From DRYS01 sp964491605 (GTDB taxonomy: Archaea; Thermoproteota; CALKCG01; B24; DRYS01): a stretch of DNA of 64,000 nucleotides. Location: NCBI GenBank assembly GCA_964491605.1, contig CAZBGY010000003.1, forward strand, positions 56,133 to 120,132. The letters are read 5' to 3'. Position numbers and translations under genes: made by a program. Shown here in pieces: positions 16,259 to 25,116 of the stretch. Under the pieces are notes generated by a model. The model was not told the DNA's origin, searched no databases, and was given only the letters and a program-made list of their open reading frames with translations. How positions within the stretch are numbered: position 1 is the first letter of the stretch; the number at the start of each line of letters is the position of its first letter.

Positions 16259-16933
16259 CTACGGTACTATCATCGTTCCTCTAACGTTTTTCCCTTCCAA
16301 CGCATACCCGACTATATCTGGGTTTAAACCGTTAACGATCATGCATTTGATAGGTTTAAGCCTGAATAGTCTGGGGAAGAATCTATCCACGCATACCTCT
16401 TTAAGCTTCTCCAACTCCGAAACGCTTACGATAGGCATAAACTCTGCTTCAGGATGGATCCTAGGATCCATTCTGTAAACCCCATCCACATCCTTCACCA
16501 GTATAAGTTCCTCGATATCCCAATCCTGAGCTAACTTTAAAGATATCGAATCCGATGTCACATCCCAACTTTCAGGTAAATCCCTTAACTCCTTCAACCC
16601 GTATACCTCTAATATGGGAGTATAACCATCTACCCATAATCTCTGCGCTTCACTTAAACTCGAAGCCACCCTACCGTTAGGTATAAGGTACGCTAGGAGT
16701 AGACCATAGATATCCATAGATTTTACAGCCATCCAATGGGATATACGGTTCGATAAATCGAGAAGCCTATCTATATACCTAACGGAATCTGCGAATATAC
16801 CTCCACCTGGAATTACTAGGAAGGATCTAACCCTACGATTCGATAGAAGCCTACATAGCTCTACGAGTTTACTTGGATACCTCAATAAGCTGCCGCCCAG
16901 CTTAATTATACACTCTATAGCTCCGGATCCCAA
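16259..16933 (-). CDS. mfnE: amino acid kinase-family protein, likely MfnE
   Basis: A 224-residue amino-acid-kinase fold protein: IIKLGGSLL at the N-terminus (phosphate-binding Lys and Gly pair), LVIPGGGIFAD (Gly-rich loop) and ILVKDVDGVYRMDPR. In methanofuran biosynthesis MfnE phosphorylates (aminomethyl)furanmethyl phosphate to the diphosphate. It is shorter than aspartokinase or acetylglutamate kinase and matches MfnE in length. It lies last in a three-gene minus-strand operon behind MfnD- and MfnF-like genes, overlapping the latter by 19 bases. The operon is the main reason for preferring MfnE over other small kinases. Confidence 0.7.
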   Translation of the reverse strand: MGSGAIECIIKLGGSLLRYPSKLVELCRLLSNRRVRSFLVIPGGGIFADSVRYIDRLLDLSNRISHWMAVKSMDIYGLLLAYLIPNGRVASSLSEAQRLWVDGYTPILEVYGLKELRDLPESWDVTSDSISLKLAQDWDIEELILVKDVDGVYRMDPRIHPEAEFMPIVSVSELEKLKEVCVDRFFPRLFRLKPIKCMIVNGLNPDIVGYALEGKNVRGTMIVP

Positions 16934-18000
16934 TATATCCTCCTACCCTCTAAATACGAGGCTGCAAGGAAAGCTAAACCTACAGCCGGAGTCATTATAG
17001 CTACATCTCTACGAGTGATACTACTAAGTCTAACAACTGGTCTCAACCCCGCCTTCACAGCAGCTTCAGCGGCTAGGAAATCTTCACCTAAACCTGTGGC
17101 GATACACGGTATATCTTCGACACCGTAATGTTCCCTCATCCTCTCAGCCTTCCTCTTCAAGCTTGAAGCTATAGCTTCAAGCTGCTTCTCATAGAAGTAT
17201 CTAGCTATAGACATTATATCCTCCATATCGAGGGTTTTAGTATCTGCACACACAGTTCTTGCGATACGGCTGGCAGCTTCCTCCTTGGATAAACCCCTAC
17301 CATCGGGAGTATCGCACGTATAGTCTTCGATCGATATAAAGCCTAACAACAGATATACATCACCCGTTTGAGCGAAGTATTCGCTGCTAATGTTAATCCA
17401 TCGATCCTTGAGACTTATCCTGGAAGCAATAGTTGCTAGATTCGTCCTTAAAGCACCTGTATAGACGAGTTCGTATAGTTGTAGCTTCTCTAAATCTGTG
17501 AAACCTTCAGCTTTAACTTCACCCATCGCCACCGGTACTATGCTCGTCGTGGTACTACCTACATCCACTAGTATACATAGATCGAAGAACTGTGACGCAA
17601 ACCATCCTGATGCATACCAATTCGAAGCTGCCACCTTGTACGGATCCTCTAAGGCGTCATCCATACTTAGCAATCTACCGCTACAATCTAGAACCCTAAT
17701 ATCTACATCTCTGAAAATTTCGAGTACAGCATGACATATAGCGGCCACACCTTCATCCTTAGATCTGAATATGTCGGATAGCTCCCCGGTCATAGTTAGA
17801 GCAACCATATCAGGCTCCCCCCAATTCTGTAGAGTCTCTAGAGAAAGGATCTTCAATGTAGATGGAAGCTCCGAAAGCCTCTTCCAGAGCGGTAGGTAAC
17901 GTATACCAGTCGATAGGCTTACAGCTCTCCCCCTGTGAACGTTTAAAGCTGCGATCTTAGTATTCGCTCCACCTACGTCGATACCTATAGTTAGGGTCAA
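16915..18000 (-). CDS. mfnF: methanofuran synthase-type protein MfnF (hydantoinase/ASKHA fold)
   Basis: A 361-residue ASKHA-fold protein. The N-terminal phosphate-loop strand is TIGIDVGGANTK, the second is LVDVGSTTTSIVPV, and a Gly-rich motif near the end is IATGLGEDFLA. Proteins of this family couple the furan diphosphate made by MfnE to glutamyl-tyramine, giving the core of methanofuran. A homologue is found in bacterial tetrahydromethanopterin C1-transfer clusters. It overlaps mfnD by 4 bases upstream and mfnE by 19 bases downstream, a tight operon. The fold is certain; the specific reaction rests on the neighbours. Confidence 0.75.
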   Translation of the reverse strand: MTLTIGIDVGGANTKIAALNVHRGRAVSLSTGIRYLPLWKRLSELPSTLKILSLETLQNWGEPDMVALTMTGELSDIFRSKDEGVAAICHAVLEIFRDVDIRVLDCSGRLLSMDDALEDPYKVAASNWYASGWFASQFFDLCILVDVGSTTTSIVPVAMGEVKAEGFTDLEKLQLYELVYTGALRTNLATIASRISLKDRWINISSEYFAQTGDVYLLLGFISIEDYTCDTPDGRGLSKEEAASRIARTVCADTKTLDMEDIMSIARYFYEKQLEAIASSLKRKAERMREHYGVEDIPCIATGLGEDFLAAEAAVKAGLRPVVRLSSITRRDVAIMTPAVGLAFLAASYLEGRRIYWDPEL

Positions 18001-19145
18001 TCTAGCTTACCCCTTATATCTAGGAGATCAACCCAGGCATCTCTTAAACTATAACCGAAACCTGAGATTAAGCTATAGCCGTCTATAGATGCTATAAGCC
18101 TATCATCCATATGTAAGCCTACATCTAATGCAGCCTTCCTAACCTTTAGGAAAACTGAAAAACCTCTGAATTCATTAAATATATCCATCTCTCGAAGTTT
18201 ACCATATACAGCCGCCTCTAATACGACTTCAGCTGGATTTCTCCTGTAGCTTCTACTTAAACCGATATATGAGACAGTTAATCTAGGATTAACCTCGATC
18301 ACATATACTTCACCGCCAGCTATAACCGTATCGACGCCTACATAACCTTTCAACCCATGTAGAAGAACCTCCAGCTTATCGATAAGCTCATCCATATGGA
18401 TGTAAGGTAATATCAACGGTACATATCCCCCGAAGTAAGATGAACCAGTATATGATAGATTTACGAATTGACGGTTAATCGATAAAGGCTTCAACGAGCA
18501 CCCATTTGATATAAGCGAAAGGCTTGAAGCTAAACCCTTCACATATTCTTGAACAATCCATAATCTATCGCGATGTCTAAGAAGTTTCTCAGCCTCACCA
18601 CGATCCCTTACTACACGTAAACCGCTACACCCAGCTTCCAACCTAGGTTTAACTATCAGAGGGTAACCGAGCTTATCCAGATCTTCTAAAGTAACCTCAT
18701 CTAAATCGATCGATCTAGGAGTTTTCACACCCATTCTCGAAAGTTCATAGTAGAGATCTAGCTTATCGATAATTCTATCCAGCGTATCGATACACCCATT
18801 AGCTATTATCGACGATCCGTATTCATCCTCTATTCTATGGAGTATGGAGGATAGGAAGCCGTTTGTCTCAGGCGCTATAACGTAAACCTTATCGAAATCC
18901 AGTTCACCTATCCAGTACAGTATATTCTCTATACATGAATCCTTAAGGTAGATCTTACGGCATGGTAGTATGGAGTCGGGTAGATTGACTACAAGCTTTC
19001 TATCCACAACAGTATATAGATCGACCCAACTAAGCTTAGATACATCTACAGAAAATCTCCTAAGCATAGAGAAGCCTTCGATTAGAATCGAGGGTGGGGC
19101 ATCGATTAAACCAGCCGTTAATGCTTCTACTAAGAGAAGCTTCAA
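17997..19145 (-). CDS. mfnD: tyramine-L-glutamate ligase-like ATP-grasp enzyme (MfnD)
   Basis: A 382-residue ATP-grasp ligase. The B domain carries GYPLIVKPRLEAGCSGLRVV (ATP-binding lysine and flexible loop), with WIVQEYVKG downstream and the metal-binding motif VIEVNPRLTVSYIG near residue 305. MfnD joins glutamate to tyramine in methanofuran synthesis. It leads the operon mfnD-mfnF-mfnE and is divergent from the HisA-like gene at 19248, sharing a short promoter region. The remaining methanofuran genes mfnA, mfnB and mfnC are not in this window. Confidence 0.7.
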   Translation of the reverse strand: MKLLLVEALTAGLIDAPPSILIEGFSMLRRFSVDVSKLSWVDLYTVVDRKLVVNLPDSILPCRKIYLKDSCIENILYWIGELDFDKVYVIAPETNGFLSSILHRIEDEYGSSIIANGCIDTLDRIIDKLDLYYELSRMGVKTPRSIDLDEVTLEDLDKLGYPLIVKPRLEAGCSGLRVVRDRGEAEKLLRHRDRLWIVQEYVKGLASSLSLISNGCSLKPLSINRQFVNLSYTGSSYFGGYVPLILPYIHMDELIDKLEVLLHGLKGYVGVDTVIAGGEVYVIEVNPRLTVSYIGLSRSYRRNPAEVVLEAAVYGKLREMDIFNEFRGFSVFLKVRKAALDVGLHMDDRLIASIDGYSLISGFGYSLRDAWVDLLDIRGKLD

Positions 19146-19247
19146 CGCATACCACCAATCCTGGAGTCTAGTTTCGATCGATATTATCGAATCTAGTAGA
19201 TAGATTAAACGTTTATATGACCTTATAGAACCCGTTCAATTTAAGGT

Positions 19248-19979
19248 TTGATAGTTATACCTGTGATAGACGTTATGAACGGCTTAGCGGTTCATGCTGT
19301 TAGAGGTGAGCGGAAAGCGTATAAACCGTTAGAGAGCATCTTATCCAAATCCACGGATCCGGTGGAGGTAGCATCGATATTCTCGAGTATAGGATTTAAC
19401 CATATCTATGTAGCAGATCTAGATGCTATAATTCATAGGATGCCTTCATGGAGTTTATACTCGAAGTTGAAATCCGTAGTCAGATATCTCATGCTCGATA
19501 ACGGTGCTAGATCATATAGAGATTGCATGAAGCTTTTAGATCTAGGTATAGATTACGCTGTGATCGGAACCGAGACGTTCGAATCTATGAGTGAGCTTAA
19601 GAACCTCTTAGAAGCTTATGCTGATAAGGTTATCATAAGTGTTGATCTTATGCATAACCAGATACTTTCACCTATACAATCTGTGAGAATATTGCGTGTA
19701 GATGAATACCTGAGAATCCTACACGGATTCGGTCTTCGTTCAGCTATAATACTAGAACTCTCGAGAGTAGGATCCGGTTTAGGTATCGATACTGATATGA
19801 TGAATATGATAGGTAGATTAACGCCGCTGGTCGATAAGCTCTATGTAGGGGGAGGCGTTAGATCTATCGAAGATATAGAGGTATTGAAGGAGATCGGTGT
19901 CTACGGTGTTCTCATAGCTACAGCTCTGCATAAAGGATGGGTAGCGATAGAAGGTCTAAGAAGTAAAGGATATCTCTAA
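19248..19979 (+). CDS. HisA/HisF-like TIM-barrel protein (COG1411-like)
   Basis: A 243-residue beta-alpha barrel of the HisA/HisF family: N-terminal IPVIDVMNGLAVHAVRG with the phosphate-side Asp, YVADLDAI for the second half-barrel, and the phosphate loops VGGGVRSIED and GVLIATALHKG. It differs from true HisA in the first loop (no typical KDG element) and matches a group often found with tetrahydromethanopterin or methanofuran genes in archaea and methylotrophs. Its position next to mfnD supports that link. The start is TTG at 19248, needed to include the first strand. The reaction is unknown. Confidence 0.65.
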   Translation: MIVIPVIDVMNGLAVHAVRGERKAYKPLESILSKSTDPVEVASIFSSIGFNHIYVADLDAIIHRMPSWSLYSKLKSVVRYLMLDNGARSYRDCMKLLDLGIDYAVIGTETFESMSELKNLLEAYADKVIISVDLMHNQILSPIQSVRILRVDEYLRILHGFGLRSAIILELSRVGSGLGIDTDMMNMIGRLTPLVDKLYVGGGVRSIEDIEVLKEIGVYGVLIATALHKGWVAIEGLRSKGYL

Positions 19980-20200
19980 GCTTCTACGAGAGTCTCCGTA
20001 CTCCTCACACCTTCTATACGGTTTATCTCAGCCGAAATCCTGGCAACTTCCTCGTTACTCTTAGCTTCTATGAAGCATACTACATCAAAACGTCCGTAGA
20101 CCGGGTAGCATTTAACAACGCCATCGATACTCTTTAAGGCATCCAACACCTTAGCTAACCTTATAGGTACGACTTTCATCAATATGCAAGCTTTAACCAT
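19976..20200 (-). CDS. stand-alone RAM (Lrp/AsnC ligand-binding) domain protein
   Basis: A 74-residue alpha-beta ferredoxin-like domain without the helix-turn-helix of Lrp regulators. The beta-strand pattern ACILMKVVP, the GRFDVVCFIEA segment and the final STETLVEA are typical of the RAM/AsnC effector domain. Such single domains assemble as dimers to decamers and can bind amino acids or modulate full-length Lrp proteins. It is immediately followed upstream by a paralogue (20193-20438); the two overlap by 8 bases, so they are made together. Confidence 0.75.
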   Translation of the reverse strand: MVKACILMKVVPIRLAKVLDALKSIDGVVKCYPVYGRFDVVCFIEAKSNEEVARISAEINRIEGVRSTETLVEA

Positions 20201-20438
20201 GGACTTCCACCCCTTTCATCTCAATAAGAGTCTCCGTAAATACTACGGAGCCAAGCCTCCCGATCCTTCTAACGATCCTAGTAAGCTCCTCTATATCGGA
20301 AGCCTCTACATCAGCTACTACATCCCAGCGTCCGAGTACTGGAAATACATTCTTAACCTGCGGTATCTTACTCAGAGATTCCACGACATCTATGTATCTA
20401 CCGGTTGAGCTTCTTATGAGAATGCATGCAGATATCAA
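20193..20438 (-). CDS. second stand-alone RAM (Lrp/AsnC effector) domain protein
   Basis: An 81-residue paralogue of the downstream protein with the same layout: ACILIRSSTG, GRWDVVADVEASD and FTETLIEMKG. No DNA-binding part is present. The tandem, overlapping arrangement suggests the two chains form a mixed oligomer. The sensed ligand is unknown; nearby genes concern methanofuran, an ATP-grasp ligase and purine synthesis. The family call is firm, the role is not. Confidence 0.75.
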   Translation of the reverse strand: MISACILIRSSTGRYIDVVESLSKIPQVKNVFPVLGRWDVVADVEASDIEELTRIVRRIGRLGSVVFTETLIEMKGVEVHG

Positions 20439-20582
20439 GGTCTACGACACCATTATATTTCTGGTAAGCTATATACACATAAATATTCCGGTCTACGACA
20501 GGTTTACCGAGTATAGATTCCTGAAAGAAACGTTTAATAGAGGTATCTAATGGTAAATGATTCTCTACAGGAAACGTAGGCT

Positions 20583-21701
20583 ATGAATAGAGTGGGCCTA
20601 GTATATGATAAGCTGACATCGGATGAGGAGGAAATAATACTGGAAGCTGAGAGGAGAGGCTTCCAACTCAGATATCTATTTGTTAAGAACCCTGTACAAG
20701 CGTATCTTCCAAGTTCTAAGCTTATAGATCTACCGGTTGTATTCAATAGATGCGAGAGTAAGAGAAGAGCTCTAGAGGCAGGCAGGATAATCGAGGATAA
20801 CGGTATACCTGTAGTAAATCCTTTCAAAGTTGAGTATCTATGCGCCGATAAGATAGAGACTTTAAAGTTATGGTTTAATAACGGTATAAATACACCTAGA
20901 TGGGTATACGCATCTTTTACGGGGAGGGATGGATTTCTCGATAGCGAGATCGAAGATATAGCCGATGAAATCGAGAAGTTAGGGTATCCTATCGTAGTTA
21001 AACCTACTATGGGGAGCTGGGGTAGGGGAGTCGTGAAGATAGATGATAGATGCAAGCTTATCGAGGCTCTACGTAATTCTCATCCATCACCTATAAATCC
21101 GGATGGATTCTTCGCTCAAGAGTATGTAGAGAAGCCAGGGTTCGATCTACGTATACTCGTAGGTCTCAAACCTAGAGGTGATATTAAAGTTTTATGCGGA
21201 ATAGCACGCATATCTCCATCACCTAAGGAGTTTAGAACTAATACTCATCTTGGCGGTATACCACTCGGGCTTAAACTAGATGAAAATTCGAAGATAGTCA
21301 AAGAAGCGGTGGATGCTGGTAAAATCCTACTGAATGGGTGTAAGTGGGGTGTGATAGCGTTGGACGCCATGCCTGATGCTAGAGGTGTAGATTACAGCAT
21401 GATTTATAGGTATGTACCTGAATGTAATAATCTATTCCAGCAAATTAGGAGACTTGTAGAGGAGAATAAGCAGTATAGATATAGATCTTGGAAACACCTT
21501 CTAGAGGATGCCTTCTTAAAATACAAATCTTCTGAAGCATATATCAAGATGGAGGCGATCGTACATGAAATCCTAGAGTTCTGCAAACTTAAATGGCATG
21601 AAGCTAATTCTAGGTTCGATTACGCGGTGAATACTCGTAACGCTTCGGGTTTCAACCCGGCTAAATTCTACCTAGATATAGCTGAAGATTTAGCTTACTA
21701 A
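20583..21701 (+). CDS. RimK-like ATP-grasp ligase with a divergent C-terminal part
   Basis: A 372-residue protein. Its first 240 residues follow the RimK/LysX/MptN pattern: the substrate domain includes VVFNRCESKRRALEAGRIIED, the ATP-binding loop is PIVVKPTMGSWGRGVV, and FAQEYVEKPGFDLRILV follows. The usual late metal motif of the family (E-V-N-x-x-P-x-F) is not intact; the aligned part reads VIALDAMPDARGVDYSM. About 90 extra residues follow. Family members add glutamate or aminoadipate to carriers or cofactors; neighbours would favour a cofactor-tailing role, but the altered metal site leaves this open. Confidence 0.6.
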   Translation: MNRVGLVYDKLTSDEEEIILEAERRGFQLRYLFVKNPVQAYLPSSKLIDLPVVFNRCESKRRALEAGRIIEDNGIPVVNPFKVEYLCADKIETLKLWFNNGINTPRWVYASFTGRDGFLDSEIEDIADEIEKLGYPIVVKPTMGSWGRGVVKIDDRCKLIEALRNSHPSPINPDGFFAQEYVEKPGFDLRILVGLKPRGDIKVLCGIARISPSPKEFRTNTHLGGIPLGLKLDENSKIVKEAVDAGKILLNGCKWGVIALDAMPDARGVDYSMIYRYVPECNNLFQQIRRLVEENKQYRYRSWKHLLEDAFLKYKSSEAYIKMEAIVHEILEFCKLKWHEANSRFDYAVNTRNASGFNPAKFYLDIAEDLAY

Positions 21702-23051
21702 TCCCTCTACGAACTTCAACGTCGATAGCGCTACCCGCTCGGTTAACTCTACGGCTTTACCGAGATAGTTAGCAGGTTTGAATAATTCATCTAGCTCTTC
21801 ATCCGATAGATACTTCGATACCTCTGTATTCTTCAAAACCTCCTTCAGATGGACCCCCCTCTTCATAGCTTCCAAGCAGCTAACCCTTAATAGTTCATGA
21901 GCTTTCTGCCTATCATAACCTTTCCTAGTTAACGCTATCATAACAGCTTCAGAGAATATAAGCCCCATAGTAGCTTCTATATTCTTCATCATATTCTCAG
22001 GATACACTTTAAGGTTCGATAATACCTGGTACATCGTTTTAAGTTGTTCATCTAGTAGTAGGAATACTTCAGGTATCATAACCCTCTCGCATGAGCTATT
22101 AGTTAGATCCCTTTCATGCTCTTGAACTACATTCTCTAGGGAGGGTATAGCGAAACCTCTGAGGATCTTAGCTAGTCCGCATACCTTCTCGGATCTTATA
22201 GGATTCCTCTTATGCGGCATAGTACTCGAGCCGATCTGAGTGGTTTCTTCGAACGCTTCCTCAGCCTCTCTTATCTCTGTTCTATGTAGATTCCTAATCT
22301 CGTTAGCCATTTTATCTAAAGTCGATGATATAAGTGATAAGGTTAATATCAACTCGGCTAAGCTATCTCTCGGAACGATCTGAGTCGTTATCTCAGCAGG
22401 CTTTAAACCGAGAATCTTCATAGCGTAATCCTGTATCTCGAAGGCTTTATCGCCGAAGCCAGCCATAGTCCCTACCGCACCTGTCAACTTACCTACACAT
22501 ATCCTATCCTTAAGCCCGTTCAATCTCTCTATATGCCTCTTAAGTTCTGAAGCCCATACGGCAAACTTGAAACCGAAAGTTATAGGTATCGCAGCTACAC
22601 CATGAGTCCTACCCAAGCATATGGTATCCTTATACTTGAGAGCCATCTCGGCGGTGAGTTTAGCTAGTCTAGCTAGATCCCTCTCCACCACTTTTAAAGC
22701 TTCCTTAATCTGTAATGCTAGAACGGTATCGGTTATATCGTTCGAAGTCGCTCCTAGATGCACATACCCGCCGTAGGGATCCCCGACGGCTTCAGCTAAA
22801 GCTTTAACAACTGCTACTACCTCATGCCTAGTTATAGCTTCTAGTTCATTCACCCTCTCAAGCTTAACATACTTGGTAGAAGCTTTACTCCTTATAGCTT
22901 CGGCTGCTTCCTTAGGGATATTGCCTACGGCTGCATGTGCATCGGCTAACGCGGCTTCAACCATAAGCATGTATTCAAGCCACATCTCCCTTTCGAAGAT
23001 CTTACGCATCTCACGACTACCGTAACGGTATTCTATCGGGTGTACCGGCAT
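21690..23051 (-). CDS. purB: adenylosuccinate lyase
   Basis: A fumarase/aspartase-superfamily lyase acting twice in purine synthesis (SAICAR and adenylosuccinate cleavage). The start at 23051 gives MPVHPIEYRYGSREMRKIF, the usual PurB N-terminus; an in-frame ATG at 23111 would add 20 residues with no match to the family. Landmarks are HLGATSNDITDT, GRTHGVAAIPITFG (catalytic His region) and the signature SSTMPHKRNP. About 453 residues is normal. It is convergent with the ATP-grasp gene, overlapping by 12 bases, and divergent from the deacetylase gene. Confidence 0.9.
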   Translation of the reverse strand: MPVHPIEYRYGSREMRKIFEREMWLEYMLMVEAALADAHAAVGNIPKEAAEAIRSKASTKYVKLERVNELEAITRHEVVAVVKALAEAVGDPYGGYVHLGATSNDITDTVLALQIKEALKVVERDLARLAKLTAEMALKYKDTICLGRTHGVAAIPITFGFKFAVWASELKRHIERLNGLKDRICVGKLTGAVGTMAGFGDKAFEIQDYAMKILGLKPAEITTQIVPRDSLAELILTLSLISSTLDKMANEIRNLHRTEIREAEEAFEETTQIGSSTMPHKRNPIRSEKVCGLAKILRGFAIPSLENVVQEHERDLTNSSCERVMIPEVFLLLDEQLKTMYQVLSNLKVYPENMMKNIEATMGLIFSEAVMIALTRKGYDRQKAHELLRVSCLEAMKRGVHLKEVLKNTEVSKYLSDEELDELFKPANYLGKAVELTERVALSTLKFVEGLVS

Positions 23052-23127
23052 GTAGTACCAGCCCCGCCGCCATGAAATATATGAAGGAACAACTAATAAA
23101 CCTAGGTGCACGTTATCTGATGGTGAA

Positions 23128-24189
23128 ATGACTACAGCGATATTCTACGACCCCATATTCCTAGAACATGATACGGGCTATGGACATCCGGAATCAGCCG
23201 ATAGACTCAACTCTATAATTAGAGGACTTAGGGAACACGGCATACTTGAAGATCAGAGGTTTAAGGTTCTAAAACCGAGCAAAGCATCCATAGATGAGAT
23301 AAGCCTTATACATGATCCAGACTATATCAGATTCATGGATGATTTCTGCAGAAGAGGTGGAGGAATCGTCGGGACTTGGGGTGGAGGTATCGTATGCAGC
23401 TCAAAGAGTTTCGAAGCTGCATGCTATGCCGTAGGCGCGGCTCTAGATGCTGTTAGGCTATCCGTAGATGGGGTGTATCCTAGATCTTTCTGTTTAGTAA
23501 GACCTCCAGGACATCACGCCGAGTATAATTATCCATACGGCTTCTGCATGTTCAATAATATCGCTATAGCGGCGGCGTATCTCCTAAAGTATAGAGGGGT
23601 TGATAGGATTATGATAATCGACTTGGATGCTCACCATGGAAACGGTACACAGCATGCATTCTACGATTCATCCAAGGTGCTCTACGTAAGTATACACCAA
23701 GACGCTATATTCCCTGGAACAGGATTTATCGATGAAGTAGGCGTAGGCGATGGTGAGGGGTATACGTTAAATATACCGGTACCCGCATATACTGATGCAG
23801 AAGTATATCTGCAAGCGATACATAAAATAATTAAGCCTATAGCTATAGAATATAAGCCTGAGATCATACTCGTCTCAGCAGGTTTCGATCCCTATTACGA
23901 TGACCCTATAACAGATCTGGGAGTAACCCTGGAAGGGTTCAGGGATATATACAGAGAGGTTATCAATCTAGCAGATATATGCTCTGGGAGGATAGTATTC
24001 TGCCTTGAAGGTGGATATAATCTGGAATGCTTGAGGGTAGCGGTCGCATCGGTCATCGCTTTAATGGAAGGTATAGAGTTCAAGCTACCTAAGGAGGAGG
24101 TATACCCGCCGGGCTATCTTAAGAAAGAGGCTCTCTCTATAGTAGAGAGAGTGAAAGAGATTGCATCATCGTATTGGAGGATACGTTAA
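23128..24189 (+). CDS. histone deacetylase/AcuC-family amidohydrolase
   Basis: A 353-residue class II-like zinc deacetylase. The N-terminal block is HDTGYGHPESADRL, the active-site His pair is in RPPGHHAEYNYPYGFCMFNN, the zinc ligands are in DLDAHHGNGTQ, and the catalytic-side blocks SAGFDPYYDDP and CLEGGYNLECL complete the set. Substrates in archaea include acetylated lysines (for example on chromatin proteins), acetylpolyamines or acetoin-related compounds. It stands alone just before the ribosomal cluster, with its own TATA-containing spacer following it. The family call is very firm. Confidence 0.85.
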   Translation: MTTAIFYDPIFLEHDTGYGHPESADRLNSIIRGLREHGILEDQRFKVLKPSKASIDEISLIHDPDYIRFMDDFCRRGGGIVGTWGGGIVCSSKSFEAACYAVGAALDAVRLSVDGVYPRSFCLVRPPGHHAEYNYPYGFCMFNNIAIAAAYLLKYRGVDRIMIIDLDAHHGNGTQHAFYDSSKVLYVSIHQDAIFPGTGFIDEVGVGDGEGYTLNIPVPAYTDAEVYLQAIHKIIKPIAIEYKPEIILVSAGFDPYYDDPITDLGVTLEGFRDIYREVINLADICSGRIVFCLEGGYNLECLRVAVASVIALMEGIEFKLPKEEVYPPGYLKKEALSIVERVKEIASSYWRIR

Positions 24190-24217
24190 CTTCGAATCAT
24201 GATTCAGCGAGATGGGT

Positions 24218-24229
24218 AAATATTTATAT
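24218..24229 (+). promoter_or_regulatory. TATA-like box of the ribosomal protein cluster
   Basis: AAATATTTATAT lies about 35-45 bases before the S3 ATG at 24263. It is the likely promoter of the first segment S3 to L5, because the upstream deacetylase gene ends 75 bases earlier. Confidence 0.45.
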
Positions 24230-24262
24230 GAACGAGATACCCTTTCAGGATAGAGTACCCGT

Positions 24263-24904
24263 ATGTATTATAGAGTGAGCAGCGTTAAGAAGATCTTAGA
24301 GGAGCAGAGGAAGAAGGCTTCGATAGAGGAGTTTCTAAGGAATTATCTTAAGGACACCGGGTTTGGAGGCGTCAGCATTTTAACGACACCGTTAGGTACA
24401 CGAGTAACACTGTATGTGATGCGACCTGGTATGGTGATCGGTAGAGGCGGACAGAATATAATGATGCTATCGAAGCTGCTTGAAGAAAGGTTTGGGTTAG
24501 AGAACGTTCAGATAGCGGTCGCGGATGTACCTAAACCTGAGTTGGATCCCTACATAATGGCATGCCAGATAGCAGCGGCTATGGAGAGGGGGATAAAGTT
24601 TCGTAGAGCAGCTTATTGGGCTCTCAACCGTATAATGAGCGCTGGAGCTTTAGGTGTTGAGATAAAAATTTCTGGTAAACTTACATCGGAGAGAGCTAGG
24701 ACTGAGGCTTTCCGCGCCGGATATCTGCCTAAATCTGGAGATCCAGCTATGAAGAATCTTAAGTCAGCTTCTGTACAAGTTCTACTGAAGCCAGGTATCT
24801 ACGGGGTGAAAGTATCCATCCTACCTCCTGATGCTAAATTCCCAGATAAGATCGAGTTTGTAGCCGAGGAGAAGGCTGCGGTGGAGGAGGTAAGCGAAAC
24901 TTGA
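24263..24904 (+). CDS. rps3: small ribosomal subunit protein S3
   Basis: A 213-residue S3 protein. The N-terminal KH domain holds PGMVIGRGGQNI (residues about 55-66) and the C-terminal S3 domain holds GVEIKISGKLTSERARTEAFRAGYLPKSGDPA, which contacts mRNA at the ribosome entry channel. It opens the cluster here. The genes that usually precede S3 (L22, S19, L2) are absent; a deacetylase gene sits there instead. The stop overlaps the TTG start of L29 by 4 bases, so the two are translationally coupled. Confidence 0.93.
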   Translation: MYYRVSSVKKILEEQRKKASIEEFLRNYLKDTGFGGVSILTTPLGTRVTLYVMRPGMVIGRGGQNIMMLSKLLEERFGLENVQIAVADVPKPELDPYIMACQIAAAMERGIKFRRAAYWALNRIMSAGALGVEIKISGKLTSERARTEAFRAGYLPKSGDPAMKNLKSASVQVLLKPGIYGVKVSILPPDAKFPDKIEFVAEEKAAVEEVSET

Positions 24905-25116
24905 CTATACTACGGGTTAAAGATATCAGGGCTATGAGTAGCGCCGAGAGGAGACGGAAGCTACTGGAGCTACGAAATGAGTTGATGAAGATGGTAGCTA
25001 CGGTTAAATCTGGAGGGGCGGTAGAGAATCCAGGCCGTATAAGGGAGCTTAGAAGGGCTATAGCTCGCATACTTACCGTAGAGAGAGAGGAGCAGATTAG
25101 GAGGTTGAAGAAGTGA
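24901..25116 (+). CDS. rpl29: large ribosomal subunit protein L29
   Basis: A 71-residue helical-hairpin protein with MSSAERRRKLLELRNELMK and the terminal REEQIRRLKK, typical of L29 near the exit tunnel. Start is TTG at 24901, overlapping the S3 stop; GGAGGAGG about 12 bases upstream is the likely ribosome binding site. The usual ATG is missing, but a start at the internal ATG (codon 12) would remove part of the first strand, so TTG is preferred. It overlaps the following Rpp29 gene by 4 bases. Confidence 0.85.
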   Translation: MTILRVKDIRAMSSAERRRKLLELRNELMKMVATVKSGGAVENPGRIRELRRAIARILTVEREEQIRRLKK

